64,000 nucleotides of DNA. Source: Campylobacter sp. RM16189 (GTDB lineage: Bacteria; Campylobacterota; Campylobacteria; Campylobacterales; Campylobacteraceae). Shown here piece by piece: positions 17,697 to 25,829 of the stretch; the first letter of the stretch is position 1, and the number at the start of each line of letters is the position of its first letter. The translations under genes and the position numbers were made by a program. The stretch covers positions 31,388-95,387 of the forward strand of contig NZ_LIWR01000008.1 of assembly GCF_012978815.1 (NCBI RefSeq), in the 5' to 3' direction. Under the pieces are notes generated by a model. It worked only from the letters and a program-made list of their open reading frames with translations. It had not been told where the DNA came from and did not search any database.

Positions 17697-18110
17697 TTAT
17701 TTTTTCTTGATGTTTAATTCAACGTTTTGCACATTTGCATCTTTTAAAACCGATATCACATCAACTACTTTTCCGTAGTTTATGGCCTCATCTGCATTTA
17801 GAGTGATATTTTTTTTATGAGCAGGGCTTAAATTTGAAATTTCATCTTTTAAAATTTCGCTATTTAATATTTTTTCAGTCTCGTTTATCTTTAGTATTAA
17901 GCCTCCGTCTATTAGATAAAATAATTGGACTACATCGTTTTCATTGTCTTCTAAATTCGATTTAGTTTCAGGAAGCGCTATATCTATATGTGCAAATTTG
18001 TTAAAAGTAGTCGTTACCATAAAAAACAAAAGCAAGACAAATATGACGTCAATCAAATTTAGCATCGAAATGCTGGCGCTTTTGTGCCTGCTACGACGGA
18101 CAAACTTCAC
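17697..18110 (-). CDS. exbD: ExbD component of the TonB motor
   Basis: Start set at the GTG at 18110, which has AGAGGAG at good distance; a TTG at 18137 would add nine residues. The product (about 137 aa) begins MKFVRRSRHKSASISMLNLIDV, then one membrane helix with the proton-path Asp in LIDVIFVLLLFFMV and a periplasmic domain ending VNVELNIKKK-like. It works with ExbB to energise TonB. The start overlaps the end of exbB by 20 bp. Confidence 0.86.
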   Translation of the reverse strand: MKFVRRSRHKSASISMLNLIDVIFVLLLFFMVTTTFNKFAHIDIALPETKSNLEDNENDVVQLFYLIDGGLILKINETEKILNSEILKDEISNLSPAHKKNITLNADEAINYGKVVDVISVLKDANVQNVELNIKKK

Positions 18111-18723
18111 AACATCTCCTCTCGCAGCATCTACCAAATAAGCTTATGAGCCTGTTTAAATCATTTAGTATAAAATCAATCTTTTTATTTATCATTAGAT
18201 GAAAGATTAGCGAAGGAATTCCTACTATAAGTCCCGCCGCAGTCGTATAAAGCGCTTCTGATATGCCTATGGCTACAAGTGGAGCATTTACGCTTGAGCT
18301 AAGTCCTTCAAAGGCCTTTATCATACCTACAACCGTTCCTAGTAGTCCAAGCTGAGGGCTTGCGCTTGCACAAAGTCCTAATATCCAGCTTCTTCTTTCT
18401 AAATTTGCAAGCTCTACAGTAATAGCTTCTTCTATAGTATATTCAATTTGTGTTTTGTTTATGGAGTTTAAATTCTCTGTATTGTCAAGAACAAAAATAG
18501 TTGTTTTTGCTAGAGAGTTCTTGTATTTTTTACAAAATTCTCTTATTTTATCCGTATCACCTTCTAGTATGAGGTTGCCAAGCTTCATTTTAAATGAGCT
18601 TGTAGCGTCTATTTCAATAAATGTAAAATAAAAAGCCTTTTCAAGTAATACCGCAACGGCTAAAATACATAAGAAAAATATAGGCCACATAAATATGCCG
18701 CCTGTTTGTAAATATTCATACAT
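18091..18723 (-). CDS. exbB: ExbB component of the TonB motor
   Basis: A 210-residue MotA/TolQ/ExbB-family membrane protein with three helices: one near the N-terminus (IFMWPIFFLCILAVAVLLEK), and two in the GLCASASPQLGLLGTVVGMIKAF and AAGLIVGIPSLIFHLMI region, the family's channel core. First gene of the nine-gene minus-strand operon that runs to the flavodoxin at 10685. A Fur-box-like sequence lies upstream at about 18790. Confidence 0.9.
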   Translation of the reverse strand: MYEYLQTGGIFMWPIFFLCILAVAVLLEKAFYFTFIEIDATSSFKMKLGNLILEGDTDKIREFCKKYKNSLAKTTIFVLDNTENLNSINKTQIEYTIEEAITVELANLERRSWILGLCASASPQLGLLGTVVGMIKAFEGLSSSVNAPLVAIGISEALYTTAAGLIVGIPSLIFHLMINKKIDFILNDLNRLISLFGRCCERRCCEVCPS

Positions 18724-18789
18724 GCGTTTCCTCTTTTATTATGTGCTTATTAAATCCAAGTGATGATTGTAGCATTATTTTAATTAAGC

Positions 18790-18807
18790 GATAATTAAAA
18801 TCAATAT
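18790..18807 (-). promoter_or_regulatory. Fur-box-like element upstream of exbB
   Basis: Read on the minus strand this gives ATTGATTTTAATTATC, a good partial match to the 7-1-7 Fur pattern TGATAATnATTATCA. The same 18-base string recurs before receptor 2 and receptor 3 genes. Confidence 0.5.
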
Positions 18808-18828
18808 GTTATAGATATATAGTAAAAT

Positions 18829-18855
18829 TTAAGCGAGCTTGCCTTGCTCGCTTAA
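18829..18855 (-). terminator. Hairpin terminator after receptor 2
   Basis: Perfect 10-bp stem TTAAGCGAGC / GCTCGCTTAA with a seven-base loop immediately beyond the receptor 2 stop codon; the following minus-strand bases are AT-rich. Confidence 0.65.
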
Positions 18856-18859
18856 TTCG

Positions 18860-20827
18860 TTAGTAGTTGTATTTAAATTCTACGTAGTAATTTCGCTCCG
18901 GAGCAGGGTCGTAAGAGTTGTTTTGTTTGCTTTGAGTATAATTATATTTTTCATTAAATAAATTTTTTATACCCGCAGACACTAAAATTCCCTTTGTAAA
19001 TTTATAGCTTAAACCCACGTCAACAATTTTTCTACTGTCTATCTTGTCATAGTTTGCATCAAGGGAGCTTGATAGATATTTAAAGTCGGTTGAAAAATTT
19101 AAGTTTTTAATAGGCTCATACTCAGCCCCTATTACAAATTTGCTTCTTTCCACTAAAGGAACTTTGCGTCCTGAATTTTTGCCTGTTTTAATCTTTGCAT
19201 TTACATACGAAAAGCTCTCTTTTAGCTTAAATTTTCCAAATTCTTGCTCTGAATAAATTTCGGTTCCATATCTTCTGGTCTTGTCTATATTTTTAAAATT
19301 CCATCCGTCGCTAACGTTTCTTCCAAGAGAAACTGTTAAAATTTCATCTTTAGTATCGGTTAAAAAAAGAGTCGCGCTAAAGAAATTTCCAAATACAAGA
19401 TCTTTAAGTCCAAGCTCATACCCATGATATGTTTCTGATTTAAGATTGTTTAAGACATAAGGTCCGTTTGGACCAAGCTTATCTATAAGTTGATTTGGTC
19501 CCGGAGATATATATCCGCGCTCAAATTTAAAATAAATACTTCCGCTATCTGAATATTTAAAATTCGGCGTTATCTCATAGGCGTAGTTGTTTTTATCGTC
19601 TCCTACTTTTAAGTAGTCTTTTGTATTTATAGTTCTACCGCCCCTACTCATAGCTACACTAACATCTCTTATTACATCATAATCCGCTCTTTCAAACCTC
19701 GCTCCTGCGCTTAGAGAAAAGATGTCGGTGAAGTTATGTTTCTCAAGCAGATATAAAGAGTGGGTTTGCTTTTGCATATCAAATACGGTAAGTTGATTTC
19801 TTGAAAACATAGGCGTTTTAACATTGACGTTTATCATCCTGTAGCCTTCGTTGTTTAAGTAATCATAACCTGTTATAAGTTCGCCGCTACTGTAGTTATA
19901 TCTTGTTTTTACGTTTGCTCCGGTTTTTTTATCTTTCATATGAAAACCGTCTTGAAGAATTTTCACGTCTTGATAATAAGGCATGATGTGCATATCGAAT
20001 TTATCATTAAATCTAATCGCATAGTCTGCGTCAAAATTTAGTCTTTTGCTTGTGGTTAGGGTTGGTTCTCCGCCCGCTTGTCGCCTGTTTATAGCCATCT
20101 CTTCTGCGGATAAAGTCGGCACTCCGTAAGTTTTGGCCTTAAAATAGCTTGGGTTAAAAACTATGCTTTGATTATCTGCAATTTTGTAATTTAATCCAAA
20201 AGAGGCGTAGTGACCTTTGTTTTTCTCGTCGTATCTATAGCCCTTTTCATCAAACGCCTTGGCGGTAGCTTTTAAAAATAGATCTTGCGTTACGTTCCCG
20301 CCAACGCCTAAATTTAGATCTTTGTATGAGTATGAGGCTATTTTGGTAGATATGTTTGCGTATGGTTTTACGGCTTTTTGTTTTGTTATGATATTGATAA
20401 CTCCTCCGCTGGTTCCGCTTCCGTATAGCACGGCTCCACCGCCCGGTACGATTTCGATTTGTTCGATATCTTCTATCGGAACGAGATCTATAGGTATAGT
20501 CGTAGGGGTAGTATCTATCATATTCATCGCAACACCGTTTAAAAGCACCTTAACAGATGTGTTTGCTTTGCTTCCTTGACCTCTAAGATCTACAGTTTTG
20601 CCGTTGAAGCTAACTCCGGGAGCTTTTTCTAAAATTTCTTTTAAATTTTTATAGCCTCTGTTTTCTATCTCTTGGGAGGTTATTATCGATACGTTTCTTA
20701 CCTCATCCTTTAAAGGACTCTCAAAGCCAGTAGCCGTGATAACCGTCTTATCAAGTCTTGTATTTGCATCAGAGCCGTAAAGAGCGGCTACCGCGATAAT
20801 ACTAATGGTTGTGATTTTTTTAAACAC
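18860..20827 (-). CDS. TonB-dependent outer-membrane receptor 2
   Basis: A 655-residue receptor, paralogue of receptor 1: LDKTVITATGFESPLKDEV is shared exactly. The plug carries LKEILEKAPGVSF, VDLRGQG and EIVPGGGAVLYGSGTSGGVINIITK; the barrel ends YVEFKYNY with the aromatic penultimate pattern. Barrel loops differ strongly from receptor 1, suggesting another ligand, perhaps a siderophore or a different heme source. It is a single-gene unit: a Fur-like box lies upstream at about 20993 and a hairpin follows it. Confidence 0.88.
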   Translation of the reverse strand: MFKKITTISIIAVAALYGSDANTRLDKTVITATGFESPLKDEVRNVSIITSQEIENRGYKNLKEILEKAPGVSFNGKTVDLRGQGSKANTSVKVLLNGVAMNMIDTTPTTIPIDLVPIEDIEQIEIVPGGGAVLYGSGTSGGVINIITKQKAVKPYANISTKIASYSYKDLNLGVGGNVTQDLFLKATAKAFDEKGYRYDEKNKGHYASFGLNYKIADNQSIVFNPSYFKAKTYGVPTLSAEEMAINRRQAGGEPTLTTSKRLNFDADYAIRFNDKFDMHIMPYYQDVKILQDGFHMKDKKTGANVKTRYNYSSGELITGYDYLNNEGYRMINVNVKTPMFSRNQLTVFDMQKQTHSLYLLEKHNFTDIFSLSAGARFERADYDVIRDVSVAMSRGGRTINTKDYLKVGDDKNNYAYEITPNFKYSDSGSIYFKFERGYISPGPNQLIDKLGPNGPYVLNNLKSETYHGYELGLKDLVFGNFFSATLFLTDTKDEILTVSLGRNVSDGWNFKNIDKTRRYGTEIYSEQEFGKFKLKESFSYVNAKIKTGKNSGRKVPLVERSKFVIGAEYEPIKNLNFSTDFKYLSSSLDANYDKIDSRKIVDVGLSYKFTKGILVSAGIKNLFNEKYNYTQSKQNNSYDPAPERNYYVEFKYNY

Positions 20828-20992
20828 CTTTCTCTCCTTGTCTATTTTGAACTGGTTTTATCTGCTCTTATTTTTATATATTTAATACCGCGCAAGATAT
20901 GTTAAATACACGCTTTATAGTTGCGGTTTTGTTGTCTTAAATTGTTTTTTATGAAATTTACGGAAAAAATTGTATCATCAAATTTATTAATA

Positions 20993-21010
20993 GATAATTA
21001 AAATCAATAT
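20993..21010 (-). promoter_or_regulatory. Fur-box-like element upstream of receptor 2
   Basis: Same 18-base string as at 18790 (minus strand ATTGATTTTAATTATC). It lies about 166 bp before the receptor 2 start, in a 237-bp gene-free stretch that is otherwise AT-rich with no other recognisable site. Confidence 0.45.
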
Positions 21011-21032
21011 TTTAATTATTTTATAAAGAGAG

Positions 21033-21060
21033 TTTAGGCGAGCCGGTTTACTCGCCTAAA
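21033..21060 (-). terminator. Hairpin terminator after receptor 3
   Basis: Perfect 10-bp stem TTTAGGCGAG / CTCGCCTAAA with an eight-base loop, a few bases past the receptor 3 stop codon. Confidence 0.65.
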
Positions 21061-21064
21061 TTTA

Positions 21065-23086
21065 TTAGTAGTTGTATTTAAACTCTACGTAGTAATTTCG
21101 CTCCGGAGCAGGGTAGTAAGTTCCTTTCCCCGAGCTTGAATAGTATGAGAAATATTTTTTATCAAATAAGTTTTTTATACCGCCAACAACTGAAAGATTC
21201 TTTGTAAAATTATATTTAGCAGAAATATCGACTAGAGTTTTTGAGTCCATTTTTTCGTTTTCGCTATTTAAAATTTTTGAATAATATTTTAAGTCAGCGT
21301 ATAAATTGAGATTTTTAATAGGTGAATAATCAACTCCTAATATAAATTTTTGTTTCGCAACATGAGGAAGCTCCATTTTTACCGTTTTCGTCTTCTTGGT
21401 TTTGGTATCTTCTCTCTCAAATGTAGCTTTTGCATTTACATGACTAAATGACTCGGTGAGTTTTAACTTGTTATCTAAAAGATATTGTTCTGCATAAATT
21501 TCAAATCCATATCTTTTTGCTTTGTCAAGATTTATGTATTTTCTCTCCCAGTTGACGTTTGGATTCATAGGATTGCCGTGAGGCTCAGTCCACTTTGCAA
21601 ATATCATATCTTTGGTATCGGTATAAAATATGGCAGCACTCAAGAATTGATCAAAAATCATATCCTTAAAACCGATTTCATAGGCATAAAATGTTTCCGG
21701 ATTTAAATCGTTAAAGAAATACTCATACTGCTTTGGACCAACCTTAATGTTGTCAACTAGCTCTTGAGGGGATGGAGACACAAAGCCTTTTTCAAATTTC
21801 AAATATATATTGCCGGTGTCCGAGTATTTAAAATTCGGAGTTATCTCAAATGCGTGAGAGTTTGTATTTTTGCTGCTATTAAATGCAGGTCTCTTATGTA
21901 TTGGACTAGCAGGTCTTTTTACATCATAAGAGGCTCTTTCGTATCTTCCTCCAAAGTTAAAAGATAGCAGATCTGTAAAATTATGCTTTTCAAAGAAATA
22001 TACAGAGTGAATTTCCTTACCCAGCTCATCTTTTTGTGATAATTTATCGTAGATATCTTCATAATTATATCCGAATATTAACTCTCCATTATCATAAGTA
22101 AATCTATTTTTTAAATTTGCACCGATTTTTTTGTCCGAAAATACTTTCTCTGCTTTACTTTCTTGCTTAAATTTTGTATATAGATAGTAAGGCATAAAGT
22201 TGATTTCATAATTATCGCTAAGCTTTAAAGAGTAATCAAGCGTTATGTCAAATTTTTTATATATTTGAGGATCTTCGGGTTTATTTGACTGGCGCCTATC
22301 TTGGTCAACTTGTTTTTTTGTAAGAGCATTACTTTGATTTTTGTATTTTTGAGAGTAAAAGCTAGGAGCTATGGCGATACTTTGCTTATCGCTTATCTGA
22401 TAGTTTATGCTACCGTTTAAATAGTATCCACTTGTCTCTTCGCCTCTTTTATAGCCTTTTGAATCAAATCCTTTTGCGCTAAATTTTAAAAACAAATCCT
22501 CATTTGCTAGTCCGCCTATGCCGATAACTGCATCTTTATAGTTATATGAAGCGATTTTAGATGATAAATTCGCATAAAAATCTCTAGGCTTTTTCTTTGT
22601 GATTATATTTATAACACCACCTGCAGTTCCACCTCCGTATAATACCGCTCCGCCTCCTGGTATGATTTCAATCTTTTCTATGTCTTCAACTGCTATTAAA
22701 TTTAATGGTGTAGCTATCGTTCCATGTCCCGCTTTTAGTACGTTTAGACTTACACCATTGATTAAAGTTTTAACGTTAGTTCTAGCATATGCGCCTTGAC
22801 CTCTCATATCTATCTCTTCATCGCCAAACACACCAGCGTTTGATATATAAACTCCCGGAGCCTTTTCAAGCACCTCGGAGACGCTTTTATAGCCTCTATC
22901 TTTAATCTCTTCTGAAGTTATGATGTAAGCGTTTTTTACCTCGTCTTTTAATTGTGTTTCAAAGCCTGTTGATGTTACTATTGTTTTTTCAAGCTTTGCA
23001 GTTTTATCTTCTGTAGCGTATAAATTCATAGCTGCAGCTAAAGATACGATTATGGCTATTTTGCCAACCTTTGAACCCTTGGTCAT
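21065..23086 (-). CDS. TonB-dependent outer-membrane receptor 3
   Basis: A 673-residue receptor of the same subfamily: LEKTIVTSTGFETQLKDEVKN at the TonB-box region, then VSEVLEKAPGVYI, EIDMRGQGAYARTN and EIIPGGGAVLYGGGTAGGVINIITKK in the plug, and a barrel ending NYYVEFKYNY. A Lys-rich loop (EREDTKTKKTKTVKM, about 573-587) sets it apart. Monocistronic layout with a Fur-like box about 110 bp upstream and a terminator hairpin. Ligand unknown; heme, lactoferrin-derived iron or a siderophore are all possible. Confidence 0.87.
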   Translation of the reverse strand: MTKGSKVGKIAIIVSLAAAMNLYATEDKTAKLEKTIVTSTGFETQLKDEVKNAYIITSEEIKDRGYKSVSEVLEKAPGVYISNAGVFGDEEIDMRGQGAYARTNVKTLINGVSLNVLKAGHGTIATPLNLIAVEDIEKIEIIPGGGAVLYGGGTAGGVINIITKKKPRDFYANLSSKIASYNYKDAVIGIGGLANEDLFLKFSAKGFDSKGYKRGEETSGYYLNGSINYQISDKQSIAIAPSFYSQKYKNQSNALTKKQVDQDRRQSNKPEDPQIYKKFDITLDYSLKLSDNYEINFMPYYLYTKFKQESKAEKVFSDKKIGANLKNRFTYDNGELIFGYNYEDIYDKLSQKDELGKEIHSVYFFEKHNFTDLLSFNFGGRYERASYDVKRPASPIHKRPAFNSSKNTNSHAFEITPNFKYSDTGNIYLKFEKGFVSPSPQELVDNIKVGPKQYEYFFNDLNPETFYAYEIGFKDMIFDQFLSAAIFYTDTKDMIFAKWTEPHGNPMNPNVNWERKYINLDKAKRYGFEIYAEQYLLDNKLKLTESFSHVNAKATFEREDTKTKKTKTVKMELPHVAKQKFILGVDYSPIKNLNLYADLKYYSKILNSENEKMDSKTLVDISAKYNFTKNLSVVGGIKNLFDKKYFSYYSSSGKGTYYPAPERNYYVEFKYNY

Positions 23087-23194
23087 TTCTAACTCCTTTA
23101 TTGTAATTTAGATTTATATATTTTGATTTTTTGATACAAATTTTATATTTCTGTTGGTTTATTGAGTAAAATAATATAACTTTATTACTTAATC

Positions 23195-23212
23195 GATAAT
23201 TAAAATCAATAT
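23195..23212 (-). promoter_or_regulatory. Fur-box-like element upstream of receptor 3
   Basis: Third exact copy of the 18-base string found at 18790 and 20993, lying in the 249-bp gap between hugZ and receptor 3. Confidence 0.5.
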
Positions 23213-23290
23213 TATATAAATAAAAATAGATTGTTTTTTGGGCTGTATAGTTTTTAAAATTTAATTTTTATATGGAATTTAATGTTGAAT

Positions 23291-23313
23291 AAGTCGTCAA
23301 AATTTGACGACTT
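23291..23313 (-). terminator. Hairpin after hugZ
   Basis: AAGTCGTCAAA and TTTGACGACTT form a perfect inverted repeat around a single A; the real stem is about 9 bp. No T-run follows on the minus strand, so it is a moderate-confidence terminator. Confidence 0.5.
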
Positions 23314-23335
23314 TATTATCTTGTTAAAAAATATT

Positions 23336-24109
23336 TTAGTGTTGTTTTTGGTGAGGGTTATGTCCGTGAGGATTTTTTCTGTGAGGGTTGCTCTCTCCTG
23401 CAGCTTGGCTTAGTTTAAGTCCTTTTGAGTTGTATGCCGCACCAAACCCTTTTACATATCTGCCGTCTTTTAACTCAAGTTTAATTATATAAAAGTCAGA
23501 CATATTTCTAAGCTGTTTTATAGCTGATTCTTTTGGATTTTTCTCTGCAAGTTTATCAAAAATTTCGTTTCTAAGTGCCTCGTCTTCTACAAATTTAGCT
23601 TCACCTTTTATGCTTAAACGGTTTCTTGCAAATATAGTCTTAGTAGCACTTTCATCTTCTATGAAAAGCAAAGAAATTTTATCAGGGTTTGCCTTTATCG
23701 AGTGGTAGTGCTCGGCAACCGAGCTTAGGCAGATGTATATATCTTCATTAATTCTTACAAACGGTGTATATGAGCCGACACATTGCATGTTGCTATGCAC
23801 GCTTGAAATGATAACCGTTTTTAGAGAATCGATAAGTTCGATAACGCCTTTTTCGATCTTTTCAAGTCCATTGCCTACGTCGATGCTTCTATATAGAGCC
23901 ATTATCTCATCTTTGTAGTTGCCGTTAACTACCTTGTTTAAAAACGGTGCAAAAACCTCGCCCTGATCACATGTGATGATAAGTCCGTCTTCGTTCATAT
24001 CAGTTAGTTTTACGTTGCTTACATCTTTAAAAGAACCAAATTTCTTACAAAACGCAATAACGGTTTCCATGTGATCTGAGTTCATATGCTCGATCGCTCT
24101 TTCTTTCAT
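23336..24109 (-). CDS. hugZ: HugZ-family heme oxygenase
   Basis: A 257-residue protein of the HugZ/HutZ/ChuZ type, which cleaves heme with oxygen on a split-barrel (FMN-binding-like) fold. The N-terminal ERAIEHMNSDHMETVIAFCKKFG is the family's helical region; the barrel follows with YTPFVRINEDIYICLS and RNRLSIKGEAKFVEDEAL. The C-terminal tail is histidine-rich (SNPHRKNPHGHNPHQKQH), in the place where HugZ supplies a heme-binding histidine. Start set at the ATG at 24109 with AAGGAG upstream; a GTG at 24115 is possible. It frees iron from heme imported by the adjacent systems when oxygen is present. Confidence 0.85.
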   Translation of the reverse strand: MKERAIEHMNSDHMETVIAFCKKFGSFKDVSNVKLTDMNEDGLIITCDQGEVFAPFLNKVVNGNYKDEIMALYRSIDVGNGLEKIEKGVIELIDSLKTVIISSVHSNMQCVGSYTPFVRINEDIYICLSSVAEHYHSIKANPDKISLLFIEDESATKTIFARNRLSIKGEAKFVEDEALRNEIFDKLAEKNPKESAIKQLRNMSDFYIIKLELKDGRYVKGFGAAYNSKGLKLSQAAGESNPHRKNPHGHNPHQKQH

Positions 24110-24163
24110 TAACACTCCTTAAAATTTAAAAAATTACTCAATAGTAACAAAATAGATTTTAAT

Positions 24164-24181
24164 TAATAATTAAAATCAAAA
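24164..24181 (-). promoter_or_regulatory. Fur-box-like element upstream of hugZ
   Basis: A diverged copy of the repeated motif; the minus strand reads TTTTGATTTTAATTATTA, matching most positions of the Fur 7-1-7 pattern. It occupies the short gap between hugZ and the exporter gene. Confidence 0.4.
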
Positions 24182-24182
24182 A

Positions 24183-25763
24183 TTATTTTATTTGACTTAA
24201 ATTTCCGTTTTCTATGCTGTAAATTTTGTCCGCACATTCAAAATAAGCATCGTCATGACTGATGGCAAAAACAGTGTAACCGTCTTGTTTTAGTTCGTTT
24301 AAAATTTCTTTGTAAAACATCTTTCTAAACTGCGGATCTTGATCGGCAGCCCACTCGTCAAGTATGATAAATTTGCGTTTTTCAAGTAGTGCTGCAACCA
24401 TGGCAAGGCGTTTTCTTTGCCCTTGAGAGAGGTTTAGGGTACTAAATTTATCATCTTTTACGCTTACTTTTTTATCTAAAAACATCTTTTTAAGCAGCTC
24501 GTCTATAAATTTATCATCATCGCTTAAGACTTCGTCAAATAGATAAAAGTCGCTAAATACGGCGCTTATAGTGTTCGCATAAGCTCTTAAATTCTCTTTT
24601 GTGATACGAACGTCATCCACATACATCTCGCCGCCATTTGGCTCAAGCAGTCCTGCTAGTATCATAAAAAGAGTCGATTTACCGCTTCCGTTTTTACCCA
24701 CTAGAAATACAACTTCGCCTCTATTTATCTCAAAATTTATATCGCTAAGTCCAAATCCATCATCTGGGCTATATCTAAAATTTATATTTTTTAAAGTTAG
24801 CCTATCCCAGCTTTGCGGGAAATTTTCACTCATGTTAAATTCGGCTTCATACTCGCTCAGATCAAGCTTTTTTAGCTTCTCGTAGGCTATTTTTGACTTA
24901 AATATACTAGGAATACTTGAAACAACCATCATAATCGGAGCTCTTAAAAAGAGTATTGTTATGGCTATAGTGATAGCATCTTGCAGGGTTGTAACTCCAT
25001 AAGCAAGGCAGACATATATAATTACACCGATAGCGCCAAGCATCATAGAGCTAATCCAATTGCTGGCAAACGATGAAAAAATTTCGGTTTTTATGATATT
25101 TGAACGAAGATTTTTTGCGTTTGGTATAAATCTATCGTTATAAAGCTTTTTTGAACGCTCTAAATTTAAACTTAGCTCTCTATGACCTTCGATACTGGTT
25201 TGATAATCCTTGTATAGCGTATCTTCGTTTTGCCTATGAAGCCCGTAGTATTTGTAGATGTTTTTCATAGAGGTATTGCTGATAAAGATAGTAACGCTCA
25301 TCCAGATAAGTAAAAATATAAAAATTTCATACGACAGATAGGCTATATAAAAACTTGCAAAAAAAATCACAAGACAGCCTTGGATGATATCAGGAATCCT
25401 TGTAAAACCGTTTGTAAGGCTTGTGATATCGCTTGATAGAGAGGCTAATAAATTCGACTTGCCTATGGCGGCTATTTTTTGATTTGGAGTGTCTAGGATG
25501 CGCTTTACTATTTTCATTCGCATATCAAAAACAAAGTTATTGCCTATTGTGGAAAGCGCTATTCTAGATAGTATAGATGAGGCCAAAAATGCTATTAACA
25601 GCCCGAAGAAAGCGACTAAAACAAGAGAGTTTTTTTCCGTTAGAGTAAGAAGGTATTTGTTTATAAAAAATAGTATGAGCATACTTGAGCCGCTTGATAT
25701 GGCACCTAAAACTATCATTGCGATTATTTTCATAGCAAAACTAAGGGAAATTTTTGGATTCAT
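24183..25763 (-). CDS. ABC exporter of the cyclic-peptide/siderophore type (PvdE/SyrD/YojI-like)
   Basis: A 526-residue half transporter: six membrane helices in about residues 10-295, then the ATPase domain with Walker A VGKNGSGKSTLF (about 355), signature LNLSQGQRKRLAM and Walker B FIILDEWAADQDPQFRKMFYKE. The DEWAADQDP form is distinctive of the exporter group that includes pyoverdine transporter PvdE and E. coli YojI. It lacks any peptidase domain. No peptide-synthetase genes lie in this window. It is preceded by the best classical Fur box in the region, so it likely belongs to the iron response. Substrate unknown. Confidence 0.82.
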   Translation of the reverse strand: MNPKISLSFAMKIIAMIVLGAISSGSSMLILFFINKYLLTLTEKNSLVLVAFFGLLIAFLASSILSRIALSTIGNNFVFDMRMKIVKRILDTPNQKIAAIGKSNLLASLSSDITSLTNGFTRIPDIIQGCLVIFFASFYIAYLSYEIFIFLLIWMSVTIFISNTSMKNIYKYYGLHRQNEDTLYKDYQTSIEGHRELSLNLERSKKLYNDRFIPNAKNLRSNIIKTEIFSSFASNWISSMMLGAIGVIIYVCLAYGVTTLQDAITIAITILFLRAPIMMVVSSIPSIFKSKIAYEKLKKLDLSEYEAEFNMSENFPQSWDRLTLKNINFRYSPDDGFGLSDINFEINRGEVVFLVGKNGSGKSTLFMILAGLLEPNGGEMYVDDVRITKENLRAYANTISAVFSDFYLFDEVLSDDDKFIDELLKKMFLDKKVSVKDDKFSTLNLSQGQRKRLAMVAALLEKRKFIILDEWAADQDPQFRKMFYKEILNELKQDGYTVFAISHDDAYFECADKIYSIENGNLSQIK

Positions 25764-25784
25764 TTTCGATTTTTAACCTTTTTT

Positions 25785-25807
25785 GATTTAAAAATCATTA
25801 TCATATC
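25785..25807 (-). promoter_or_regulatory. Fur box upstream of the ABC exporter
   Basis: On the minus strand GATATGATAATGATTTTTAAATC contains TGATAATGAT, matching the left half of the classical GATAATGATAATCATTATC consensus. It lies about 20 bp from the exporter start codon, where a bound repressor would block transcription. Confidence 0.55.
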
Positions 25808-25829
25808 AAGAAATTTATAAATTTTTAAT

